A stretch of DNA of 64,000 nucleotides from Bacillus pseudomycoides DSM 12442 (GTDB lineage: Bacteria > Bacillota > Bacilli > Bacillales > Bacillaceae_G). How positions within the stretch are numbered: the stretch's first letter is position 1; every line of letters begins with the position of its first letter. The translations under genes were made by a program, and so were the position numbers. Below are positions 51,117 to 58,138 of the stretch, in pieces. A model generated the notes under the pieces. It was not told where the DNA came from. It saw only the letters and a program-made list of their open reading frames with translations, and made no database searches. The stretch covers positions 4,231,519-4,295,518 of the forward strand of contig NZ_CM000745.1 of the NCBI RefSeq assembly GCF_000161455.1, read 5' to 3'.

Positions 51117-51551
51117 ATGGAACTCCAGTTTCAAAACGTATATCAGCAAGCTGGAAATTGGTATGTGCTGGACTCAGAGTTTCCGTGGGATATTCAGCGG
51201 GTGAAAAATGATATATTTTCACTTATTGAGAAACGCGAAATTCCAGTTATTTTTTGCGATACGTGTGATACAAATAATGTGCTTGCAAACTTAGGAGAAG
51301 AGGAAGAAGAATTTTTATTTCCTTTAAGCGGTTTTTATCATAAAGAAAGACAAATGATTTTTGTTTGTATGTGGGAACAGTATGAGCAAGTGCTCAAAAC
51401 ATTACTACATGAATTCAGGCATTCAATGCAACATGAGAAAAATGTATTATACATTGGAAAAGAAGCGTATGAAGCACGTGGGATTGAAAAGGATGCCCGA
51501 GCATTTGCAGAACGTAAAATGAATGAATATATAAGAAGAAACTTAAACTAA
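51117..51551 (+). CDS. Small HExxH zinc-metallopeptidase-like protein
   Basis: 144 residues. LLHEFRHSMQHE carries HExxH, and EKDARAFAERKM supplies a plausible third zinc ligand (Glu), the spacing seen in IrrE/ImmA-like gluzincins. No signal peptide, so cytoplasmic. The first 90 residues form an unrecognised domain with CDTCDT. Possibly the DUF3920 group of B. cereus, from memory. The GAATGGAGGGCA ribosome site precedes ATG; own terminator. Substrate unknown. Confidence 0.75.
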   Translation: MELQFQNVYQQAGNWYVLDSEFPWDIQRVKNDIFSLIEKREIPVIFCDTCDTNNVLANLGEEEEEFLFPLSGFYHKERQMIFVCMWEQYEQVLKTLLHEFRHSMQHEKNVLYIGKEAYEARGIEKDARAFAERKMNEYIRRNLN

Positions 51552-51582
51552 GGCATAGTGAGAGAAATTCACTATGCTTTTG
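51551..51582 (+). terminator. Terminator after the HExxH gene
   Basis: GCATAGTGA/TCACTATGC stem followed by TTTTG. Confidence 0.85.
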
Positions 51583-51607
51583 TTTATCACTTACTAAAAT
51601 AAAGTAA

Positions 51608-51636
51608 TTGACATTTTTAAAGTTTAGTTCTAAACT
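51608..51636 (+). promoter_or_regulatory. Promoter and operator of the marR gene
   Basis: TTGACA (51608-51613), 17-bp spacer and TAAACT (51631-51636). The dyad AGTTTAG-tt-CTAAACT (51621-51636) covers the -10, suggesting autorepression. Confidence 0.75.
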
Positions 51637-51664
51637 AAAGACATCAAGTAAGCGAGGTGATGGA

Positions 51665-52075
51665 ATGAAAACAGAAGAAAGATTAGGATTATTGTTATGG
51701 TTTCGTTTATCACGCTTTTATAACAGAAGCATTCGTGAGACAAATCAACATTTGAAAGAATGGAGTTTATCTGCTGCCCAGTTTGATGTTCTAGCCCAAA
51801 TTGGTGGGCACGATCGATTAACACAGCAAGAACTCGGGCGAAAGCTATTTGTTACAAAAGGGAACATCACGCAGCTTTTAAATAAAATGGAGCAGCTTGA
51901 TTGGATTAAGCGAGAACAGGAAGGTACTACGAAATACCTTTCGTTAACTGAAAAGGGCAGAGTTTTGTATGAAGATGTTGTTCCACCGCAAGAGACGTTT
52001 CAAGCAGAACAATTTGATAAGTTAAATCGTAATGAACAAAAACAACTACTAGAATTACTTCGAAAGTTACAATAA
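51665..52075 (+). CDS. MarR-family regulator (MhqR-like)
   Basis: 136 residues from ATG 51665 behind GCGAGGTGATGGA. Winged helix: LTQQELGRKLFVTKGNITQL, then KMEQLDWIKREQEGTTKYLS with the wing. It starts 49 bp before a pirin gene whose leader holds a dyad matching the MhqR operator of B. subtilis (quinone and electrophile stress). That makes MhqR-like function the best guess. Its own promoter carries a different dyad. Confidence 0.88.
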   Translation: MKTEERLGLLLWFRLSRFYNRSIRETNQHLKEWSLSAAQFDVLAQIGGHDRLTQQELGRKLFVTKGNITQLLNKMEQLDWIKREQEGTTKYLSLTEKGRVLYEDVVPPQETFQAEQFDKLNRNEQKQLLELLRKLQ

Positions 52076-52090
52076 AAAATTTTAAATAAA

Positions 52091-52108
52091 TATCTCGAAT
52101 TCGAGATA
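52091..52108 (+). promoter_or_regulatory. MhqR-type operator ahead of the pirin gene
   Basis: TATCTCGAATTCGAGATA is a perfect 18-bp palindrome and matches the published MhqR consensus tATCTcgaAtTCgAGATa as I recall it. A GATAAT -10-like element overlaps its right end. Confidence 0.8.
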
Positions 52109-52124
52109 ATATGAGGTGAAGGAT

Positions 52125-52823
52125 ATGTTTAAAAAAGTTGATCATAAAAATATGGGAAGAGCAAATCACGGTTGGTTAAATACACATTTTCATTTTTCAT
52201 TCGCAGATTATTATAATCCAGATAATATGAGATTTGGGGCGCTTCGCGTTATTAATGATGATTTAGTAGCAGCGCAAACAGGATTTGATATGCATCCGCA
52301 CCGTGATATGGAGATTATTTCTTACGTTGTAGATGGTGCATTAACACATCAAGATAGCATGGGGAACCGCGGTACAATTGAGCGTGGGCATGTACAATAT
52401 ATGAGCGCTGGTACAGGTGTTTTTCATAGTGAACATAATTTAGGGAATGAGACATTACGCCTATTACAAATTTGGATTTTACCAGACCGCGCAGGGCACA
52501 CACCAAACTACGGTGAGTTCAAGTTTGATTGGAATAAACGTGAAAACAATTGGTTCCATATGGTATCTCCAATTGATGGTGGTGCACCAATTGAAATTCA
52601 TCAAGACGCAAATTTATATTCACTATCTTTAGAAATAGGAAAAGAAATCACTTTCCCTGTTAGCGAAGATCGTCAAGTTTATCTTGTGCAAATTGAAGGA
52701 AGCGGTGTTGTAAATGGTGAGACACTTGTAATGCGCGATGCAGCAGAAGTAGTTGAAGAAGATATTCGTATTCAAGCAAAAGAGCACTCACATTATTTAG
52801 CGATTGAGATGAAAAAGCAATAA
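52125..52823 (+). CDS. Pirin-family bicupin (YhhW-like)
   Basis: 232 residues. The N-terminal cupin carries the metal ligands: HPHRDMEIISYVVDG (two His), then SAGTGVFHSEHN (His and Glu). Some bacterial pirins are quercetin 2,3-dioxygenases; others respond to quinone or redox stress. ATG 52125 sits behind GAGGTGAAGGAT. Controlled, by inference, by the adjacent MarR protein through the operator at 52091. Confidence 0.92.
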   Translation: MFKKVDHKNMGRANHGWLNTHFHFSFADYYNPDNMRFGALRVINDDLVAAQTGFDMHPHRDMEIISYVVDGALTHQDSMGNRGTIERGHVQYMSAGTGVFHSEHNLGNETLRLLQIWILPDRAGHTPNYGEFKFDWNKRENNWFHMVSPIDGGAPIEIHQDANLYSLSLEIGKEITFPVSEDRQVYLVQIEGSGVVNGETLVMRDAAEVVEEDIRIQAKEHSHYLAIEMKKQ

Positions 52824-52837
52824 GAGACACTATGAAT

Positions 52838-52880
52838 AAAAAAGAAATAGCGCAGTGAAAATAATGCGCTATTTCTTTTT
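52838..52880. terminator. Bidirectional terminator
   Basis: AAAAAGAAATAGCGCA/TGCGCTATTTCTTTTT, perfect 16-bp stem between convergent genes. Confidence 0.93.
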
Positions 52881-52889
52881 GTGCTTTTC

Positions 52890-53159
52890 TTAATTCCTCA
52901 TACGAAACATCTTGAATACTTTTAAGATTAGAATGAAAAATAGATTTGTTAATGCTGTAACTATAAAGAAAATGGCGAGAACAAATTCATTTAACCCGTT
53001 AGTGAATAAAAACTGAGCATAGCAGAGAACGCCTAATATTGCTGAAACGATAGTAGGTAGAAAATATACGATTGCTTTTTGCTGTAGTTTTATGAAAAGG
53101 AGGAAAGTCGCTACTAAGGTTATCGGACAGAAGGAATACATAATAATTTGCGGTAACAT
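52890..53159 (-). CDS. Small membrane protein, unrecognised
   Basis: 89 residues from ATG 53159 behind AAAGGTGGTGAT. Three membrane helices (FCPITLVATFLLFIKLQ; VYFLPTIVSAILGVLCYAQF; FVLAIFFIVTALTNLFFIL) and a basic C-terminus. No family recognised. Divergent from the bacillolysin gene. Confidence 0.7.
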   Translation of the reverse strand: MLPQIIMYSFCPITLVATFLLFIKLQQKAIVYFLPTIVSAILGVLCYAQFLFTNGLNEFVLAIFFIVTALTNLFFILILKVFKMFRMRN

Positions 53160-53401
53160 TATATCACCACCTTTCAAAGATAAAGTATGATTCTAGTTAA
53201 GAAGGCTATGCAATTTTATCTTTATTTTTTATATGTAGATATTTTTAAGTGTAATATAATGGGAATGTTTTGCGAATTTAAAATAGGGATTTTTGGATGG
53301 AATTGTAAAAAAGTTTCTCAATATTTTTTGGTAGGAGATATTTTCCTTTTCTCGAAATGTATAAGAGTGTCAAAAATTTTTGGGGAATGGGGAGTGTTAG
53401 A
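53160..53401. other. Bacillolysin promoter region
   Basis: TAATATAAT (about 53249-53257) is a likely -10. No full PlcR box. The end holds the GGGGAG ribosome site for TTG 53402. Confidence 0.45.
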
Positions 53402-55051
53402 TTGAAAAAGCAAGTCGTTTCATCAGCATTAGCTTTATCCGTTATCGTTGGAGGTTTTGGGGCATTCGGAGCAACAAAAACACAAGCGGCAGAGCAACAA
53501 ATTCAGTATCACCAAGAATTTAAAACACCGGCTTACATAGGTGAGGAATGGAAAGCACCGCAAGGATTAGATAAAAAGGAAACAGTATTTCAGTATTTAG
53601 AGAGCAAGAAAGATATGTTTAAATTAGCAGGAAATATTGACAAACATTTTAATATTGTAGGGGAAGAAAAGGACGCTGACTCGGGTACAACACATGTGAA
53701 GTTAGTTGAGAAACATAATAATGTTCCTGTATATGGATCAGATCAAACAGTTACGCTTGATAAAGACAATAACGTAAAGGCGTTCTTCGGGCAAGTTATC
53801 CCGAATTTAGAAGATAAAAATATTCCAGCTGCAGCTAGCATTACTGATGAGAAGGCGGTAGAAGTTGCAAAGGCTGATATTGAGAAAGAAATTGGCAAAG
53901 TAGATAAATATGATGGTGTGAAAAAAGATTTATATGTGTATGAAAAAGATGGACAATACTATCTTGCATACCTTGTTAAAGCGTCTATTTCAAAACCAGC
54001 ACCAGGATACTGGCATTACTTTGTTGATGCAACAAATGGAAATGTGATTGAGAAATATAATGCAATCGACCATATTACTGGTTTTGGCTATGGCGTTCTA
54101 GGAAACAAGCAATCATTTGAAATTGCTCAAGATGAAAAAACAGGAGCATTTAACTTGTTTGATGGAAAACGTGGAAATGGTGTTCATACGTTTGATGCAC
54201 AAAATATGGATGAGAACTGGTTTAATCTCTTCTCACAATGGCTTGGATATACAGGTGAAGAAGTAGAAAGTAAATCAAAATTCTTTGAAGATAAAGCGGC
54301 TGTTGACGCACATGTAAATGCAGGAAAAGTATACGATTATTATAAAAAGACATTTAACCGTAATTCTTTCGATAATAAAGGTGCGAGGCTGATTTCTACT
54401 GTTCACGTAGGTGAAGGGTGGAATAACGCAGCTTGGAACGGTGTACAAATGATGTATGGAGATGGGGATGGAAAAACATTCATTCCATTATCTGCAGGTT
54501 TAGACGTTATTGGACATGAGCTAACACATGCTGTAACAGAGCATACGGCGAATCTTGTTTACAAAGATGAGCCAGGAGCATTAAATGAATCATTATCTGA
54601 TATTATGGGTGTAATGGTTGAGAAGAAAAGCTGGGATTTAGGTGCTGATATTTATACACCTGGTGTTGAAGGGGATGCGCTTCGTTCTCTGAAAGATCCA
54701 GCATCTATTCCGAACCCATTAAAACCTGGTGAAGGTTACCCAGATCATTACAGCAAACGCTACACTGGAAAAGCTGATAATGGCGGCGTGCATATTAACA
54801 GTAGTATTAATAACAAAGCCGCATATTTAGTATCTGAAGGTGGCACACATTATGGTGTGAAAGTAAATGGCGTAGGCCGTGAAGCAACAGAAAAAATTTA
54901 CTACCGCGCTCTTACAAAATATTTAACTGCAAACTCTAACTTTAAAATGATGCGCCAAGCTGCACTTCAATCTGCGACAGACTTATATGGTCAAAACTCT
55001 AAAGAAGTACAAGCTGTAACGAAAGCTTATGACGCAGTTGGTGTGAAATAA
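53402..55051 (+). CDS. npr: Bacillolysin, neutral metalloprotease (M4)
   Basis: 549 residues from TTG 53402 (GGGGAG seven bases upstream). A signal peptide (1 to about 28, ending TKTQA), an FTP/PepSY propeptide (about 35-235) and the thermolysin-like catalytic domain follow. Zinc ligands are His372 and His376 (HELTH) and Glu396 (GALNESLSD), with catalytic Glu373; the late catalytic His is in GGVHINSSINNKA. It is secreted and autoprocessed, and cuts before hydrophobic residues. No plcR lies next to it, so it is not the plcR-linked nprB locus. Terminator at 55056. Confidence 0.95.
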   Translation: MKKQVVSSALALSVIVGGFGAFGATKTQAAEQQIQYHQEFKTPAYIGEEWKAPQGLDKKETVFQYLESKKDMFKLAGNIDKHFNIVGEEKDADSGTTHVKLVEKHNNVPVYGSDQTVTLDKDNNVKAFFGQVIPNLEDKNIPAAASITDEKAVEVAKADIEKEIGKVDKYDGVKKDLYVYEKDGQYYLAYLVKASISKPAPGYWHYFVDATNGNVIEKYNAIDHITGFGYGVLGNKQSFEIAQDEKTGAFNLFDGKRGNGVHTFDAQNMDENWFNLFSQWLGYTGEEVESKSKFFEDKAAVDAHVNAGKVYDYYKKTFNRNSFDNKGARLISTVHVGEGWNNAAWNGVQMMYGDGDGKTFIPLSAGLDVIGHELTHAVTEHTANLVYKDEPGALNESLSDIMGVMVEKKSWDLGADIYTPGVEGDALRSLKDPASIPNPLKPGEGYPDHYSKRYTGKADNGGVHINSSINNKAAYLVSEGGTHYGVKVNGVGREATEKIYYRALTKYLTANSNFKMMRQAALQSATDLYGQNSKEVQAVTKAYDAVGVK

Positions 55052-55055
55052 GATG

Positions 55056-55093
55056 AAAAAAGACCTGACATCGATAATGTCAGGTCTTTCTTT
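55056..55093. terminator. Terminator between npr and the SufT-like gene
   Basis: AAAGACCTGACAT/ATGTCAGGTCTTT stem with A- and T-runs; works for both converging genes. Confidence 0.92.
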
Positions 55094-55098
55094 GTTAT

Positions 55099-55413
55099 TT
55101 AATCGCGAATACCGAGAGCGATTTTTGCCATACGTGACATACGCTCTTTTGACCAAGGTGGATTCCAAACCACATTGACCTCTATTTCATTTACTTCGGG
55201 TACATTTGTCGATAATACTTTTTTGACATCTGATACGATCTGCCCAGCCATTGGACAACCGATCGAAGTCATCGTCATTGTTACAACAGCATTATTATTT
55301 TCATCTGCTGTCACATCATATACTAAACCAAGATTGATAATATCTACACCTAATTCAGGATCGATAACAGCCTCTAAATTGGCATATAATTTTTCTTCGA
55401 ACGCTTGCGACAT
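55099..55413 (-). CDS. DUF59/MIP18-type Fe-S cluster assembly protein (SufT-like)
   Basis: 104 residues. Hallmarks: AVIDPELGVDIINLGLVYDV and the cysteine in TSIGCPMAGQIVSDV; VVWNPPWSKERMS ends the domain. Members help load Fe-S clusters on target proteins. ATG 55413 follows AGGAGTGTTG. Divergent from a radical SAM enzyme, an Fe-S protein that could be a client. A Fur-like box lies between them. Confidence 0.9.
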   Translation of the reverse strand: MSQAFEEKLYANLEAVIDPELGVDIINLGLVYDVTADENNNAVVTMTMTSIGCPMAGQIVSDVKKVLSTNVPEVNEIEVNVVWNPPWSKERMSRMAKIALGIRD

Positions 55414-55434
55414 GCACAACACTCCTAATATTAA

Positions 55435-55449
55435 TGATATCCATTCTCA
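55435..55449. promoter_or_regulatory. Weak Fur-like box
   Basis: TGATATCCATTCTCA matches 11 of 14 positions of the 7-1-7 Fur box. It lies between the SufT-like and radical SAM genes. Confidence 0.3.
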
Positions 55450-55546
55450 TTATAAAGGAAATAAGATAAAGATGCAGTGAAATAGCTCACAGTGTTTTTT
55501 TAGAATCTTTCCTATACTGATTATAAGTATGTAGGAAGGAGAAAGA

Positions 55547-56647
55547 TTGAAAATGAACTATGATGAAAATCCTTTTATCGTGATATGGGAAGTTACACGA
55601 GCTTGTGAATTAAAATGTCTGCATTGCCGGGCTGAAGCGCAGTATAGGAGAGATCCGAGAGAATTAACTTTTCTTGAGGGGAAGAGATTAATTGATGAAA
55701 TATATGAAATGAATCAGCCGATGCTAGTTTTTTCAGGCGGGGACCCGCTTATGAGAGAAGATATTTATGAGCTAGCAAATTATGCAGTGCAAAAAGGACT
55801 ACGCGTTTCGATGACGCCTAGTGCGACTCCAAATGTGACGAAAGGGGCAATACAAAAAGCAAAAGGGGTTGGACTTGCACGCTGGGCCTTTAGTATCGAT
55901 GGTGCTACAGCTGAGACACATGATCGTTTTCGCGGTGTGGCAGGGTCTTTTCAGCTTACGATGGATGCGATTCAATACTTAAATGAGTTACAGATTCCCG
56001 TTCAAATTAATACAACCATTTCTAAGTATAATATTCATGAAGTAGAGGAGATGGCAGCGCTTGTTGAAAAGTTAGGTGGTGTGCTATGGAGTGTATTTTT
56101 CCTTGTTCCAATCGGAAGAGGAAGTGTAGAGGATATGATTTCACCAGTAGAACATGAACTTGTATTTCGTAAATTATATGAAATAGGAAAAAGGGCTTCA
56201 TTTGATATAAAGACGACAGCTGCTCAGCATTATCGCCGCGTTGTGATACAGCAAAAGAATAAGGAAGGTAAAAGCAAGCAAAGAATGTGTTATGAAGATG
56301 CGCTGCAAAATGGGTTAACTGGAAAAATTGATGGTTTAGGACGAGCGCCAAAAGGAGTCAATGACGGTAACGGCTTTGTTTTCATTTCGCATATTGGTGA
56401 TGTATATCCAAGCGGGCTACTACCGATTCAAGCTGGGAATGTGAGAGAAAAGCGTTTACGAGATATTTATCGTGATTCTCCAATTTTTCAAGCATTACGT
56501 AATCCAGATAGCTATAAAGGAAAATGTGGGAAGTGTGAATACCGTTATGTGTGTGGTGGTTCTCGCTCAAGAGCATATGCGATAACCGGTGATTATTTAG
56601 AGAGCGAGCCATATTGTGTATATGTACCGAAAGCTTTAAGAAGCTAG
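55547..56647 (+). CDS. Radical SAM/SPASM enzyme (NirJ/AhbD-like, TIGR04053 type)
   Basis: 366 residues. The [4Fe-4S]-SAM motif CELKCLHC is at Cys20, Cys24 and Cys27; the SAM-binding GGDPL follows. A C-terminal SPASM region (CGKCEYRYVCGGSRSRAYAI, then YC) holds a second cluster. The shape fits heme-modifying or peptide-maturing enzymes; no precursor peptide or heme d1 gene is nearby, so the substrate is open. TTG 55547 follows AAGGAG by five bases; ATG 55553 is an equally possible start. A Fur-controlled transcript begins 60 bp after its stop. Confidence 0.88.
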   Translation: MKMNYDENPFIVIWEVTRACELKCLHCRAEAQYRRDPRELTFLEGKRLIDEIYEMNQPMLVFSGGDPLMREDIYELANYAVQKGLRVSMTPSATPNVTKGAIQKAKGVGLARWAFSIDGATAETHDRFRGVAGSFQLTMDAIQYLNELQIPVQINTTISKYNIHEVEEMAALVEKLGGVLWSVFFLVPIGRGSVEDMISPVEHELVFRKLYEIGKRASFDIKTTAAQHYRRVVIQQKNKEGKSKQRMCYEDALQNGLTGKIDGLGRAPKGVNDGNGFVFISHIGDVYPSGLLPIQAGNVREKRLRDIYRDSPIFQALRNPDSYKGKCGKCEYRYVCGGSRSRAYAITGDYLESEPYCVYVPKALRS

Positions 56648-56671
56648 CTAATAAAAAATGTGAGATTCCTA

Positions 56672-56700
56672 TTGTCTTTTTAGGATACATCATGTATACT
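56672..56700 (+). promoter_or_regulatory. Promoter of the candidate small RNA
   Basis: TTGTCT (56672-56677), 17-bp spacer and TATACT (56695-56700). Predicted start near 56707. Confidence 0.7.
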
Positions 56701-56710
56701 TCTAATTAGT

Positions 56711-56725
56711 TGATAACGATTATCA
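56711..56725. promoter_or_regulatory. Near-perfect Fur box
   Basis: TGATAACGATTATCA matches 13 of 14 defined positions of the 7-1-7 Fur box and sits just after a promoter. Confidence 0.85.
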
Positions 56726-56868
56726 GTATCAACTGAACATTGCTCTTCGTTATGTTGGTCATTCCCCTTTTGACTGCGTAAGTCAGAGACAAAATGTTGA
56801 AATACCTTGTGTCCTATTCTACAGAATTATGGTAATCTCCAACCTCAACTTATATACGTTAAGCATGC

Positions 56869-56902
56869 AAAAAGGATCCTATCCGTGAAGGGATCCTTTT
56901 TT
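56869..56902. terminator. Bidirectional terminator
   Basis: AAAAAGGATCC/GGATCCTTTTT stem. It ends the candidate RNA on the plus strand and the methyltransferase gene on the minus strand. Confidence 0.93.
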
Positions 56903-56905
56903 GTG

Positions 56906-57700
56906 TTATGTTGTAGCAATTAATGTGTAAAGTCCAGGGACTCTATTTTCAATACCTTCTGGAGCAGAGGAAGGGAAGACCCAGCGCTGGTGTGGACCAC
57001 GCTCCTCAATAAGTTCTTCAATTCGTAAGTTTGCTTTAGCAATCTCTGTAATAATTTCTCCTAACGTCCAGCGACGAATCTTCGTTTTTGGTAGTAGGTC
57101 TCGCTGCGTTTTATCCAGTAGACTGCTATAAGCAACGTTATCTTCAATAATCTCTTCATAAAAATAATTCCCGTTTGCCTGGAACATTTCATGATCTATC
57201 GCTACTAACTTTGTATAGAGAGGATGATAATCCCGAAGTATGAAAGTGCCACCGTCTTTTAGCAGCCCAGTGATTAATTTAAAGAGTGGCTGAAGATCTA
57301 AAAAATAGTGGAGTACACCTAGCTCCAATAAAACAACATCGAATGTTTTGGAAGGAGAAATGTCTAGTACATCAGAAACAATATATGTAATAGAGGTTCC
57401 TGCAGCATCCGCTAGCTCATTTGCATATTTGGCATTGCTTTCAGAAATATCTACAACTGTTACGTCAGCACCTAATAATGCGAATGCCACAGCTTTATTT
57501 CCTTTCGAACCAAGTAAATTTATGATGCGTTTTTCCTGTATATTCTCTATGTAAGGTAAGTAATAGGATACTTCATGGGCTGGATCTTGTAATAATTTCT
57601 TTGCATATTCCTTGGGTGTACCGTGCCGATTGGTCCACGCCTCATAGGCAGCAGCGTTCCAACTTTGCTTATTAATTGTGCTTAATTGTTTTTGATTCAA
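56906..57700 (-). CDS. Class I SAM-dependent methyltransferase
   Basis: 264 residues from TTG 57700 behind AAAGGAGCG; the frame is open further upstream, but that part has no ribosome site and reads as leader. SAM-binding motif I is IINLLGSKGNKAVAFALLGA, followed by VTVVDISESNAKYA and FDVVLLELGVLHYF. Substrate not predictable. Divergent from metG, whose T-box leader occupies the space between. Confidence 0.88.
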   Translation of the reverse strand: MNQKQLSTINKQSWNAAAYEAWTNRHGTPKEYAKKLLQDPAHEVSYYLPYIENIQEKRIINLLGSKGNKAVAFALLGADVTVVDISESNAKYANELADAAGTSITYIVSDVLDISPSKTFDVVLLELGVLHYFLDLQPLFKLITGLLKDGGTFILRDYHPLYTKLVAIDHEMFQANGNYFYEEIIEDNVAYSSLLDKTQRDLLPKTKIRRWTLGEIITEIAKANLRIEELIEERGPHQRWVFPSSAPEGIENRVPGLYTLIATT

Positions 57701-57839
57701 TGAGATCGCTCCTTTCTTTAAACATGTATATATTCGGAAGGGATTATTTATTTCCTGTTTTCTTTTATAAAAAGTTTGATTTTTCTGTATTTTAATCGTA
57801 AAATACGTGTTATATATGAAAAGCATTGAAAAGGAAAAG

Positions 57840-58118
57840 TAGAATGAAACCATTCTTTCCAGAGAGCTTCGGGAGCTGAGAAGAAGCAAGAATGTTCATT
57901 TGAACAATGGCCTTTGAGCTGCGTCCTGAACTTATCAGATGATAATAGTAGGCGGCGACGAGAGTTGGTTCTCGTTATCAAAACCACAGTATAAGAGCGT
58001 AATATTGCTCCGTACTTGACGAGGTCAGTTGTGTGAATAGCTGACGAAATAAGGTGGTACCGCGACTGTTTATACAGCCCCGCCCTTATCTTTTTAGAAG
58101 ATAGGGGTGGGGCTTTTT
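57840..58118 (+). promoter_or_regulatory. T-box leader of metG
   Basis: T-box AAGGTGGTACCGCG at 58051-58064, followed by a terminator (CCCCGCCC ... GGGGTGGGG with an inner TTATCT/AGATAG, then TTTTT, to about 58117). By analogy with the tyrS leader (TAC-A-CTCTGGAG) the specifier here is ATG (57907-57909, in GAACAATGGCCTTTGAG), the methionine codon. The left boundary is approximate. Confidence 0.9.
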
Positions 58119-58138
58119 ATATTTAAAAGGAGGAATAG

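Larger units (their letters stand above)
56707..56902 (+). ncRNA. Candidate Fur-repressed small RNA
   Basis: A promoter, a Fur box over the predicted start and a strong terminator bracket about 195 nt. The only ORF is an 8-codon frame without a ribosome site. The sequence includes C-rich unpaired-looking stretches (TCATTCCCCTTTT; CTCCAACCTC) that could bind ribosome sites, as FsrA of B. subtilis does. Whether this is the group's FsrA counterpart is inference; it is longer than B. subtilis FsrA. Confidence 0.55.

Noticed and set aside
53187..53205. PlcR box upstream of bacillolysin.
   Set aside because: Only the left half (TATGCAA) fits; the right half lacks the TNCATA end.
53402..55051. Calling the bacillolysin gene nprB of the plcR locus.
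   Set aside because: plcR and papR are not adjacent here, and the group has several M4 proteases.
57748..57987. Minus-strand open frame of 79 codons.
   Set aside because: It lies across the metG T-box leader on the opposite strand and has no ribosome site; the RNA element explains the sequence.
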